Shown here in pieces: positions 36,851-52,351 of a DNA stretch of 64,000 nt. The stretch covers positions 1 to 64,000 of the forward strand of contig JABELC010000012.1 of the NCBI GenBank assembly GCA_028455995.1, given 5' to 3'. The first letter of the stretch is position 1; every line of letters begins with the position of its first letter. Position numbers and translations under genes: made by a program. This DNA comes from Scleromitrula shiraiana. Lineage: Eukaryota > Ascomycota > Leotiomycetes > Helotiales > Sclerotiniaceae. The notes under the pieces were generated by a model. The model was not told the DNA's origin and did no database searches. It saw only the letters and a list, made by a program, of their open reading frames with translations.

Positions 36851-38120
36851 CGTGCCGGCTTCTGGGTAGATAGATTTCCAAACCGACGGAATTCAGAATT
36901 GGGTTGGAAGTTATAACTGCGCGAATGGAGGGAACGAAATCGGCAGTCGGTTGTTGTGCGTAACTTTTTTCGATTGAGATTTTCCTTAAAAGATTAACTC
37001 ATTGACGAACTTATTCCTTTCTTATTTATGAAGCAACTAAAAGTATATGCTCATAAATATTGAAATTTATAGACAATTCAATTATTAGGTAAGATTTATT
37101 ATTATTATTATTGAATAAATAATAAATGTTTGTTGATTCTTTTTTTTTTTTCGCGGAGGTGGTTCGAAGTTGGTTGGTAATTCCTTTAAAAATTATGGAG
37201 TTAAAAAGAGGATGAGATGACTGAATCGAACTTTTATTATTATTATTATTATTAGGGGAAGAGTTGATAGAGGAGGAGTTCATAGCTATGAGAAAAGCAC
37301 AGAGCACAGAGCACAGAGCACATAGCACAGAGCACGGAGCATAGAGCATAGAGCATAGAGTACAGAGCACGGAGCACGGAGCACAGAGCCGAGTAGGTAC
37401 AGTCATCAGTCAGTACAGTATACATTTGAGTAGTCACGGGCAATATTGAATGGAAAGTATATCTTCAAAAAAGCTCAAAAAAACTCAAAAAAATTCAAGC
37501 TTAATAATTTGTAATTAATCTGATAATTATAAAGAGTATAAAGAGTAGAAGTATTATTACATGCATTGGTTACCTGCTCTCAACCTTGTACTGTAGTTCT
37601 ACGAAACTGAGATATAAATTGCATCTTTTGTCTTTATGGTTTACTCAAGTTCATTCAATATTCCCTTGATTGGTGAATCTGATTTGAATCGCCCCTCATA
37701 AATTGTGACTCCATCTTCTCCTCTTGGCCCTTTGCTCTTTTTGATAATCAACAGCGTCCATTGTGGCGTCTGATAAATCTTCAATAATCCTCAAATTCTT
37801 TCCTTTAAATCATAGTAGAATTGATTCAAGTTCCTTTTTACCTTCATACGTATATCATATATCCGGAAACATCTGCCATCAACATTTCTCCATGTGCTTT
37901 CCGGTATCTATCATCGCATTGACTTCTATCTTCATATCCATCCGGCCATCATCATATCATATCCGAGAGACAGGATAGGCATCCCAATTACTCTGAAATC
38001 AAGATCAACTACAACGGCAACGGCAAGATTATTCAATTATATCAATCAAATTTATAAAGGACGCAACGTACAACCTATACCGAGTCCTACGTCAACTACT
38101 CTTTGGATGTAATTTGAACA
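36851..38120. other. Divergent spacer between deubiquitinase and RING gene
   Basis: This 1.27 kb region contains ATT microsatellites (37096-37112, 37233-37254), a 7-base minisatellite (37296-37389) and, towards the right, a pyrimidine-rich leader for the RING gene. No coding sequence is supported. Confidence 0.5.
37296..37389 (+). repeat. 7-base minisatellite (AGAGCAC type, about 13 units)
   Basis: Roughly thirteen units of AGAGCAC with variants AGAGCAT, GGAGCAC and TAGCAC. The open frames across it (cysteine, serine, leucine rich) are repeat artefacts. Confidence 0.85.
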
Positions 38121-40387
38121 ATGAATCCCGTTCCTCAAAACGCTTCTTCACCAGGAGGAAAATCTCTCAATACAGTTTCATCGCATACACCTATTCAACA
38201 GCAGGGACAGGTTATATCTCCAAGTTTTGAATCAAATACAAGACGTTCTAGTAACCATTCAAGTGGAATAACAACTGCTCGAAATAACCAAAGTCAAAGA
38301 AAACAGCACAAGATTTCAAGGAAGCCAAGGCTCGCGGATGAGGATGCTATGGCGGAATCCGTAAGTCTTTAATACAATGCCAGTGTTTCTCTACTAACCA
38401 CATCAGGCGGCCATGAGAAATGCAAACAGCCGTAGAGGGCAAACCTCGATTACACATTTAATGAACTTCACACTTCCTCCTAGACCACAAGATCATCGAA
38501 ATACTATCTCCAGAGGGACAAGGCGAGGAAACATATATGGCATTGGTTCTGGTCATCATTCAAGCGACAAGGCGAGGTATGTTTTGGATATGTGTTGATT
38601 ATGGAATACTCTAACACATCTTTAGATATATCCACGCAAATTACAGGTTCATCGTCAAACCGAACGGAGATTATAAACAACAAGCTCTTTTTGCCGATCA
38701 GCACTTAGACTGGAACGACGTCCTACAAATACTTGCGTCAGCCGAATCACAAGATGCATCATGTCCAATTTGTCTATCCCATCCCGTTGCCCCTCGTATG
38801 GCCAAATGTGGTCATATCTTCTGCCTACCATGTCTTATTCGCTATATGCACGCTACAGACGAGACAAATCCCATACCCGAGAAGAAGGCACGCTGGAAGA
38901 AATGTCCAATTTGTTGGGATACGGTCTTTAGTTCCGAGACTAGACCCGTGAGGTGGTATACTGGTCAGGAAGGGCCGGCCCCTCGTGAAGGAGATGATGT
39001 CGTCTTGAGATTGGTTATGCGCCAACCTGGAAGTACTTTAGCGCTGCCGAGAGACGGTGCCGATGTTCTGGAAAAGTCGGAAGATATACCATGGTACTTT
39101 GCTGCAGAGGTTACCGATTATGCCCGGATTATGAAGGGTAGTGAAGATTACATGATGGATCAATTCGATCTAGAGATCCAGGAACTGAAACGACAAGAGA
39201 ATGAGGATGAATTAATGTTTGGAGAGGAGCCTGAATGGACTCGAAAGGCAGTTGACTCAGTTAATGATGCGAAAAAAAAAATTAAGGGTATTGGCCAACC
39301 TCCACCCGTCCCAGCCCAGCCATCAGAGAAGAAACCTAAAAAACAACCTATCACGTTCAATCCTACCAACGGAGATGTTCCTGAGATGTACTTTGTACAG
39401 CATGCTTCAAAGTCAGGATTGGATGTCACGACGCCGACATCTGCTGTACAAACTCCTAGCCCTCCTAATTCAGGTAGTTCTATTAACATCACCGAGGCGA
39501 ATCCATATAGTCACCCTATTTCAGACCCAAGTCCCTCAAAACCTCGCCCTAAAAATAGTCGTCAAGGTGATGGCTATTCTCCAGATTCACCATACTTCTT
39601 CTACCAGGCTCTTCTCCATTATTACCTCGCTCCCCTCGACATTAGAATACTCAAATCAGCTTTTGGCAACTTTTCTTCATTTCCTTCAACACTTTTACCT
39701 CGCGTTGAGCGCGTTTCTACCTCTGTAATGGATGACGAATTACGAAAAAGAACGAAATACCTTGCGCATTTACCATTCGGATGTGAGGTTGGGTTTATTG
39801 AATGTAATTGGACTGATGTCGTTCAACCAGAGATCTTGGACCAATTCAAGGAGGAAATAGAAAGGCGGAGAAAGCGAAATAGAGATAAGGAGCTCAGAGA
39901 AGAAAAAGATAGGCAGCGAGCTGAAAAGGCAGAGGATGATGCACGTTGGGCAAATGCTAGGAGGAAGCGTCCAGAAAACCCTCAAGGGAGCTATTCTGAT
40001 ACTGACTTCCATCAATTGTCGTCCGATTTGAACTCGATGGATCCTATCAATGCATCACCTCCATGGACATCTCGTCAAGGCTCATCATTCGGAGCATTGG
40101 CCTCTCCCTCTACAAGTCCATCTGGACCCAAAACAGTGTGGGGAACAAATCTAATTGCGCCGTCTTCGCCCGGTCTCGACCCTCATCTAGAACACGATGG
40201 AGATGATGGGTGGTTACATTCTTGGGAACAAGAACTTCAGGCTGAAAATGCACTGATTGCACAGGTACAAGCTGCCTCCTTAAATGGAGAAAGTAGCTCG
40301 AGTGCTACTCCTCAATCTCAAGGTGGGAAGAAGAAGAAGGCGAAAAAGATTACGTTAATGAGTACAACAGCTAGAAGAGCTGCATGA
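38121..40387 (+). CDS. RING finger protein, RNF10/Mag2 type
   Basis: Three exons (38121-38360, 38407-38576, 38626-40387) give 723 residues. After a disordered start, residues about 90-180 carry a conserved block (ITHLMNFTLPPRP, KARYIHANYRFIVKP, DLDW-like HLDWNDVLQIL). The C3HC4 RING domain spans about 183-237 (CPICLSHPVAPRMAKCGH, FCLPCLIRYMH, KKCPICWDTV). The order 'N-terminal block, then RING' is that of human RNF10 and yeast Mag2, E3 ligases linked to ribosome quality control; the substrate here is inferred. A long charged coiled region (EEIERRRKRNRDKELREEK) and a lysine-rich C-terminus follow. All zinc ligands are present. It is divergent from the deubiquitinase, so an E3 ligase and a deubiquitinase linked to ribosome ubiquitination are neighbours. 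Confidence 0.88.
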
Positions 40388-44471
<4,084 letters not shown>

Positions 44472-44928
44472 ATGTTCTTCACAGTTCGTCTCCCTTCAAC
44501 TCGCAACACAAGTTCATAGAGTGACTAACACATCCTAGACACTCCTCTCGACACTCACCCTCCCCCTCCTTGCCCTCACCAACCCCATTGCCCCCCGCCA
44601 GAAAACTCCCTGCACCACCACCGCCAAAATCCTCAGCATGGACTACTACCAAGGAACCACCCTTCCCTCATGCGGAGTAAACGTCTTCTCCGGCAACATC
44701 ACCACCGGAGTATGCACAGACATGACCACACAAGGTGTCATGGTCTATCCATTGCCAGCCGGTGGTGATGATTGCACCTTCACTATTTGGAAGGGTGTCA
44801 CGGATTGCAGTGGGAATCCTACTGAAGAATATGATTTGACTGCTGGTGGGCAGGGCATTTGTGTGGCCACGGGTGTCTATACACCACAGTGGTATCATGC
44901 TAGTGTGCTCTTGGCCTGTAGGTGTTAA
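44472..44928 (+). CDS. Small secreted cysteine-rich protein
   Basis: Two exons (44472-44483 and 44539-44928) give 133 residues. The first exon codes for only Met-Phe-Phe-Thr; the intron has an unusual GTTCGT donor but a good GACTAACA branch site and CTAG acceptor. The join creates a proper signal peptide (MFFTTLLSTLTLPLLALT) followed by a Kex2-like APRQK. The mature part holds eight cysteines, enough for four disulfides, plus glycine-rich short segments. I do not recognise a family. Secretion, small size and even cysteine number fit a cell-surface or effector-type protein, which is inference only. Third-position C is strongly preferred in the first half, suggesting high expression. The long upstream region is gene-free. 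Confidence 0.8.
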
Positions 44929-45911
44929 GTGTTGAATGCTCGAATGCTCGAAAAAAAAAGGTATCAAAAGGGCTGGATTGCGTGAAGGCTTGCTAATGGA
45001 GGATGATTGGAATTTTTGCGATTTGTTTGTTTGAAAAGATGATTGGACTTTGTGCGATTTTTTCGTTTATCATTTGATGTTGAAAAGTTGATTGGAATTT
45101 TTACAATTCGTTCGTTTATGATTTGGTGTTGAAAAGCCTGTTGACAATAGAAGACACAAAAGGAGAATTTTGAATTAAAACAATTGTTACTTTACGGAGC
45201 CATCAAAAATGTGCACCACTTCAATTTCATATTGATACTTGATCATGAAGACAAGCGGTATCGAATCTATGACTTTTTACATGAACAATCATTGCTCATG
45301 CCATCTTATATAACTTCAAACTGTAAGTGGTGAAGAGAAGCGTAGAAAGTTATTTTACGTTAAAATTCATAACGAAAAATATGGAAATCGAAGCGGCAAG
45401 AATATTGACCCTGCAATGTAACACAACTAGTCATTCCACTTGAGCCATTCCTTGCTTCAATGAAGCCTCTCCTATCACTGTATTCGCCAAGGCAAGATTC
45501 TTGACCGGTAGTCGTAGACGTCGCTTGCATCTGTTATTTCAACACCTGAGCATAACATATATTAAGTAACATGATAATAAATTGATCTATTCAAATCGAA
45601 AAAGAACTCAAGAAAAAGAAACATAACAGCATTCATTTACCAGACCCATCCCAACCAAAGATTTCCTTGTCCTTGCTATCCTCCATATCCGCTTGCTGTG
45701 CAATTCAAAACGCACCCATATCAAAGCAAAGCGACGACTGCAACCAAACCCCCCAACTTGTTGTATCCGCAACGCCAGTAAACAAAGATCAAAATTGTCC
45801 ATAATGAGAGAAAAGAGATAATGCTCAAATACAATGACCCCCTATTGTCTCGTGGCTTTTTTCCTCCCTTGAAATCTATTTTTACAATTAGTTTAACCGT
45901 CGCGCCACATC
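44929..45911. other. Spacer between the small secreted protein and CDC50 genes
   Basis: This convergent 980-base region contains diverged direct copies of a phrase near 45000-45140 (GATTGGA...TTTTTGCGATT/TTTTACAATTCG, GTTTAT(G/C)ATTTG(A/G)TGTTGAAAAG). No gene is supported; the short frame at 45608-45802 has no features. Confidence 0.45.
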
Positions 45912-47441
45912 TTAACTCATATCACCCATATCTCGGCCGGTGGTGGTAGCCGTAGTTGCATTCTCATTGTTCCAACTTAGGTATGTGTGATCTCCGAGTT
46001 TTCGTGGCTTGATGAGATGTGTAACGGTGAAAAGGGCGCCGAGTAGGATACATAAACCTCCGACGACGATATAGGCAATTCCAAGGAAAGGGTTCTTGCC
46101 ACCCATCACAGTTCGAGTTGAGATGATAATGGATTTAGTTCCACCATATAGTGTTACATCGAAGACTAGTTTGTAGGTTAAAACTGAGGTGGGATAGCAG
46201 GAAATGGAATGAACTTACGATTGTTGATATTTACCTGGTATTGACCAGCAGTCATTGTAGCACTATCGTTCCTTTGAACCAATTTACTGAAAGTTGGCAA
46301 TCCAGCTAACCGCATCCAAACCTGGAAAGCTTCATCATTTTCGAGATCGGGATGGTAATCATCACTGTAATTGTTTGGATATCTCTCAACCCAGTTTGGC
46401 GGAACAACGACCTCAGACCAATTGTATTTACTGGGACCATACAATGCCTTATCGCTGCCCCATGAGATATCGGAGTTGTTGCCCATGTAGTAAGTTGCAT
46501 TGCCGTTGGTGATATTCTGAGGAGTGAGATTGACAGGATTCGAGAATGTATCATTGAAGACAGAGTTCGGAGCAAGACCACAAGGGTAGTATGCTCGCTT
46601 TACCCCATCCACTTCAACCGTAGTAAGAGGTGTACAATCGCTAGAATCAATATCCTTTACAGAAACAGCTTTACCAGAAAGCTGGTCGGAGTCAAAAGAT
46701 TTGGCATATCGTCGATGATTTTGATAGAAATTTGTGAGCTTATAGTAAAAGAGTACCGGAGGTTCCATATCATGATGTATAGGAAAGCTTAGCTGGCATT
46801 GAGTAGCATTTACTGTTGCGTGAGGAGTACTGCCATTGTAGTAAACTTGCTGGACATCTTGTCTCGACCATTGCGCAGCGTTTCCCTCATATGTATATGG
46901 TTTCTTGAAGTAGGAGTAGATATTATCAGAAGGTATATCCGCCGTATCTGGATGGACTGGAGCATCCGTGAAACATTTTGAGTAATCGATAACAATTTCT
47001 TGAACCTGTTTGATCAATATTAGTCCTTGCGCCCCCAAAGGCCCGCCTTCATGTGGATTTTCCCTCAATTACTAACCACGCTGCTAGCATATAACAATCC
47101 TCCTCCAATGGGTGCGAATATGATTCCGATAGCGAAAAATAATGGCAATACAGTCTTCGGCGTGAGGATAGGTCTTGCATCGTGTCAGCTTCCTTCTGGC
47201 GCATAAAGAGATTCTGTGCCACTCACTGCCATGCCTTCAATCTTTGTTGTCTGAACGCCGTATCTATATGATGCAAATGATAATTAGTATTCAATTCTAT
47301 CCATCCATTGAACAACTAAATCGTGGATTCCTCACTTGCAGGCCTTCTGCTTTTGACCTTTCCTTTGTCATCTCCGTGTAAATGCGGATCTTGAGAATCG
47401 ATAGAATCCTCGTGTTGCATTCCTGGTGGTTGTTCAGCCAT
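45912..47441 (-). CDS. Cdc50/Lem3 family phospholipid flippase subunit
   Basis: Five exons (47441-47336, 47263-47227, 47173-47077, 47005-46219, 46165-45912) give 426 residues. Cdc50-type proteins are obligate partners of P4-ATPases that move phospholipids to the cytosolic leaflet of Golgi, endosome and plasma membranes. The topology is typical: short cytosolic N-terminus with NTAFRQQRLKAWQPILTP, first membrane span (VLPLFFAIGIIFAPIGGGLLY), a large lumenal domain with many N-glycosylation sequons and conserved cysteines (KCFTDAP, CQLSFPI, DCTPL, PCGLAPNSVFNDTF), then the second span (FLGIAYIVVGGLCILLGALF). The third intron uses a GTTAGT donor. The family is clear; whether it is the Cdc50, Lem3 or Crf1 orthologue cannot be decided. 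The chain is intact. Confidence 0.93.
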
Positions 47442-47916
47442 CTTCAATAGAACTTGCGATCATCAGTCGAATGGATGAGATATTTTATTCGATGTGGCGA
47501 TATTGGCAGAAGATCCTAACAGTATTCTGAAATACGGTAGAGGATTTTATTAGAAGGTTTGTCGTCGCGCAATGATGCTGATGCGCAGTTCATGCCGGTT
47601 AGCCCGTTGTTTCCGTCTATTAATAAATTCAATGCCACATTTTCAGCCACAGGAGAATTAGATATTTCAGCCACAACAAAGGGGGATCTGTAAAAGTTAA
47701 AAGAACATTGAATCATTAAGTCTTGAGCTTGTAGATTGTATCATGATGGTAATTTATATAGTGATATTAATCTAATAGCTATTTATACATAGTGTATATC
47801 AATCATTAAAATCAAGGATGTATTGAACAATCGGGCATGCAACGCAAAAGATCCGATGAAATGGGTATCGTGAGTTACCCTTATATTTAGTAAAACAACG
47901 TCAACATGCTCAACAC
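47442..47916. other. Spacer between CDC50 5' end and SAE2 3' end
   Basis: This 475-base stretch holds the CDC50 promoter and the SAE2 3' UTR. No further gene or repeat is recognised. Confidence 0.45.
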
Positions 47917-50900
47917 TTACTCATCTCTGAACATAAATCTACCTCCTGGTCTCATTGCTTCTCTATATCGAGACTCTACCTCCTCTCGTTCTTTTCGTTT
48001 TGCCTTTTCACGATTGTCCATCTCTTGCTGTGTAGTTGGAAAATCCGCATCCCAAAACCCAGGTGGAGTACTTCTCCTTTCATATCTATGTCGATGCTTT
48101 CCATATTTATTTGACATTTCCCGAGTCCTAGCAGCAAGTAATGTTTCAGCCCTCTCTTTTTTCGACATATTATGAAGCTTGTGCTTGTTATCGCCTAAAT
48201 ACTCCTCCAAGAGTTCTTCATCCCTCTCTTCTTGTGATAATGTGGCTGGTTTGTTTGGATCATGAAACGCTTGAGCTAGGGCACGGAATTCTTTACCACA
48301 ACATTCTGGTTTTGTACATCCTTGAAGACATTGACGATCTTTGCCTCGGACAACCTCGTTGTGAGCAAAATTCCGACCCCCATTGTAACTTGGATTGATT
48401 TTGAAATGTTCGAGGGATAACGATTCTACAGGAAGGCATCGATATGGCTCTTGTTTGTTATCATCAGAATTGAAACCATTGTCATCCAACCTTCGAGACC
48501 TTCTTTGCCCCTTTGTTGTGAGTTTTGCACTATTAGAATTCTTAGGTGGTGGTAGAATTGGTGTTTGCACCCGTTCCGTAGAAACGCTTGTTGCATCTTT
48601 TTTAGAGACTCGAGAAGGGGTCACTGAACTCCCTTTTGAATATCTGGATGAGGCCCTGATTCCTTGTTCGATAGGTGCAATGGGACGGGAACGGAGATCA
48701 TCCTGTATGTTAGTAGCATCTTGCTCGCCAATTCTAGCAGACGATTGTTTGGCTGCCTCTCTTTGCGGTTCGTTCTCTTTCAGCCTTTGGCGAGGTTTTA
48801 GAGCGTGGCTAGCGTGTTCCTTTATATTTCCAGATACCTCATTGGATAATCTTGAGGGCGGAAGTTTCGGTCGTTCGGGTGAAATTATGGGTCCTTTTCC
48901 TATTGGAGGGCTTGACAAAAGATCACTGAGAACATCTGAACGAGGGCTGTAACCTTTGTCGGTCGAGGTAGTAATGCGATTGAGATTTGTTGATTCCCCA
49001 TCTTCAAGGATCTCTTCAATACCCCTGATAGTCGGTTTCCTTTGTCGTTTCTTCGGAAGAGTTGAATCAGATGTAGTTGGAAGTATCTGTTTATTAGGAC
49101 TACGTGGTTGAAGGGCGGTACGAGTCGAGCTACGTACTGGTGTAGCCAAAGGTTTGCGGTGCTCCTTGATTGTGGCTTGAATCGGTGCTCTTTCACCTAA
49201 GCTATCATCGAGCAGCATTACATCCTGATCGTTCACATCTGTCCTAACCTCAACTGCTCGCCGTTTCCTCGGAGTAGCAACCTTTTCGCCGATTGCATCC
49301 AAATCGAAACTTTCATGGGTTCCGAACATCTTGGACAAACTAAAAGGACTACTGGAAATGATTTCTTCTACCTTAACTTTGGGAACTGGCGTTTGCTGTG
49401 ATTGGTCCGCAGGTCTCTTACGCTTACGAAGTGAGCGAGCCGATATTACTACTGGAGCATCGTCCGATATGGGTGCTTCATGTATTCTTGTATTGGCATC
49501 GGTATTATGAGCACTTGCGTTATCTGACAAGTTGGATGGCTCAGGATCGTCTTCAGTAGAGCTCGAATGGTGGGGCAGTAAGATTTCTTTGGAGCTTTCC
49601 AGATCTTGTATTCTCAATTTTGGAAGTTCAGGAGATCGGTAATTGGCACCTTCACCGTGAACCTCTTCACTTTGATTGGCAAGGCCTTCCTCGTCAATAT
49701 CATCTCGTTTGTCCTTCTCTGATGGAACATTCGCCTGGGGACTAGTCTTGGGGTAATCGGACGGATGCGGAGGCAAACCACCCTCAACTGAATCGGTACC
49801 GATAACACTGCCGGACAAAACAGTTTGTCCACCCTCTAATTTTTGTAACTTCAATCTCAAACTACGAATCTCATGGTTTTGTTTCTCGATTCTGTCCATT
49901 TTCTTTTGAAAAGCATCCTCTGTTTGGTTGGCCCATCTTTGCCATTCCTTAATCTTTAAGTCGTAATCTAGCTTTTTCTCGAGAAGTGTATCGGATCTTT
50001 CCTTCTGCCTTTGCCATTGTTCATATATCTTGTTATGTCTTTTGACGAGGTCTTTGTATTTTGCGTTTCCACCATTCGGTGATATGAGACCAAATTCAGA
50101 AGAGGTAGGTCTTTCGTAGTTGTCCGTACTAGGCATTTCCGAGTCTGGTGCTCGTATGGCAGCATTGTTTGATTCTGCCAATGGATGTTTGTTTTGCTTC
50201 TCTAACTCGTCAAGTCGTGGACTCTTTGCCTGGTATGTTTTCAATTCCTCTTTGAGCCGCTTGTTCTCCTGGTCCAGTGCATCTGCTCGTGAGGTTGTAT
50301 TTTGAGTCAAAGGAGGTTTCTTTAAGAGTTTTGAATTCTCCTCAGTCAATCTCTTAATCTGCAAATCCTTCTCTTTGGGCAATTTTTGGTCTAATCGAAA
50401 CTGATCACCTTGCTTGGCTCCGGCAAGTCCACGCAGTTCTCGGGATCCATCTCGATATGATTGGAGTTCTTCTGAAAGCCGTGATTTCTCCTCAGTTAAT
50501 GCATTAATTTCGGAATTTTTCTCCTCGAGCAGTTGTTGATTGGATTGTAATTCAAGACTGAGCTTCTCTTCGTCCAGCTCATTCCTCCGTGAAGTTAACT
50601 GTTGCTCATCCGTAGACCGGGAATGTTTCTCGGTTAGAGTCTTTATAGTAAATTCTCTTTCTCGCAGTAGTTGTTGACATTCAAGTAATTGGCGTATGGA
50701 TTCCTCTTCATTTTTGGTGGCATTCTTCAGTTTTTCGCGGAGTTCATTCTGTATATTCAAACCATTCTTGAGCTCTGCAAAGAGTGGAATCAACAAATAA
50801 GCTTAATGAAAGGTGGTGGGGGGAATTGTAGGTACCATTCTCAAGGTTCTCTTCTATAACGTCGCAACTGTTTTTCAACTGTTGGAATAGTTCTTTTCTT

Positions 50901-50920
50901 CCTTTAGTCCATAGATCCAT
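47917..50920 (-). CDS. SAE2: Sae2/CtIP/Ctp1 homologue, double-strand-break end resection
   Basis: Sae2/CtIP activates the Mre11 nuclease to start resection of DNA breaks. Two exons (50920-50836 and 50774-47917) give 980 residues. Residues about 30-340 form long coiled coils (repeats of EELKTYQ, LTEEKSRLSEELQ types), as needed for CtIP oligomerisation. The middle is disordered, with many serine-proline and SQ/TQ sites. The C-terminal domain (about 820-980) is diagnostic: EHFKINPSYNGGRNFAHNEV, CLQGCTKPECCGKEFRALA, then KYGKHRHRYERRSTPPGFWD, carrying the RHR and CxxC-type features of the family. The stop at 47917-47919 overlaps a GTAAGT sequence, so a further small exon is possible but the ending matches the family. 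Length is large, like Leotiomycete and Sordariomycete members. Confidence 0.9.
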
Positions 50921-51112
50921 ATTTTTCGTTCTATGGCGAATTTACAATTCATCGCCATACAATTAAACCTATATTGCTGCGTTAGTCGATGACGAGTTGG
51001 TCAATATTGAAGATCGCGTCGCGTTAAGCAAACGGGGACTCGGTCCGTGCATATAAAGTGTGGCTGTACCATGGGGTTGTGTGGCTTGTTTGTCTTTTGA
51101 GGAACTTTCATA
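50921..51112. other. SAE2 upstream region
   Basis: A short promoter stretch between the SAE2 start and the inverted-repeat element. It carries the tandem MCB-like site described separately. Confidence 0.5.
51014..51024 (-). promoter_or_regulatory. Tandem overlapping MCB-like site upstream of SAE2
   Basis: On the minus strand the sequence ACGCGACGCGA holds two ACGCGA copies offset by five bases, about 95-104 bases upstream of the SAE2 start. In fission yeast the homologue ctp1 is cell-cycle regulated. MBF binding here is inferred. Confidence 0.55.
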
Positions 51113-52045
51113 CCCTACGGTATCATGTATTCAGGGAGCGAACCTGAATAGAATTCAATGACTTTCTTGAATAAACTTTAAGAAATCGGCCATTTTAGTG
51201 TTTGGGCATATTAAAACTTCAAATATTGATATACTAAACTTGCAATTAATTAAAAGTTGAATTTCATATAGTGTAAAGTAGTTAAGTTTAAATTTAAAAA
51301 TTAACTTTGGGTAAATTTTGGGTAAATTTCAGCTAGAATTCATCGATTTAAAATTATATTTAAAATAGCTTTGTTGTCGATTTTATATTATGATTATAAA
51401 GTTATTTAATTTTTTAATAGATTTTTATTGATTAAAGATTTATCTAATTTTTTATCAATTTAATTTAATTTATATAAATATAGTTTTAGGTTATAAAGCC
51501 TTAATTATTTTTAATTTAGACTTTATTCTTTATAAATCAACAATTTTATTATCTTAAAAAAGATCTTAAAAAAAATGATTTTTTATAAAAAATTATAAAA
51601 TTTGAAAGTATATTTATATTACTTGTTAATATATATTAATATTAATTTAAATATATTAATAATATAAAAGATGCAGAGTTAGTTTTGATAAATTAGCTAA
51701 ATTAGGAAATAATGAAATATATCAATTATTAATATATATTAATTTTGTATGCAAATATAATTTTGTATATAAATATAAATAAGAATATACTAATTTTATA
51801 TGTAAACAAAAATACACTAATTTTGTATATAAACAAGAATACATTAATTTTGTATGTAAACTTTATATTAATCTAATATTAAACAGTTATCTAAAATAAA
51901 CCTAAATATTTAAGTTGAATTTGTATTAGTATAAAATCACTCCTTAAAAATCAACTTATAATATGATTGAAATTTCAATTATAATACAAAAATTTCCTTC
52001 TTTGAATGGTATTCAAGAAATCCCTGAATAGGTGATACCGTAGGG
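51113..52045. mobile_element. AT-rich (RIP-like) element with 25-base terminal inverted repeats
   Basis: The left end (51113-51137) reads CCCTACGGTATCA, two variable bases, TATTCAGGGA. The right end (52021-52045) is its reverse complement, differing only at the two variable bases. ATA flanks both ends and may be a 3-base target duplication. The interior from about 51200 to 51990 is extremely AT-rich, with repeated TTAATATATATTAAT-like and TTTTGTATATAAAC phrases and no open frame of note. This fits a small non-autonomous DNA transposon (MITE) or a remnant worn down by C-to-T mutation such as RIP. No transposase is visible. Confidence 0.75.
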
Positions 52046-52351
52046 ATATATACTACCCTCATACACTACAACATTCATCACGAAAATCATAACCAGCCTC
52101 ACTCTTCTAGAGTTAAAAACTATTCTCCTCTGATGATGTGAAATTATAAAACCTTAAGTAAGAACAGTATTTTTCTGCTATTGCCTAAAACTCTGAGTGG
52201 CCTTGGGAGTCCAACTCAACTGGGAGCAAACACACATTCTCTAATCGCAACCATTGGTTTCCTACCCAGTCTATCATCTCTTCAGACTTCAAGCTTATTT
52301 GTAGTCAAATGAAGCTGTGATCAAAATATGAACACCGTCGAATTGTATTTA
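52046..52351. other. Spacer between AT-rich element and small pseudogene
   Basis: About 300 bases of ordinary sequence with no feature recognised. Confidence 0.4.

Noticed and set aside
37155..37175. GGTTCGAAG resembling a tRNA B box
   Set aside because: The consensus after GGTTCGA is not met and no A box or cloverleaf stem is found nearby. I saw no tRNA in the window, though no scan could be run.
47881..47925. GTAAGT overlapping the SAE2 stop, suggesting a further exon
   Set aside because: The protein already ends as the family does (GGRFMFRD type), and I found no convincing continuation; kept only as a caveat.
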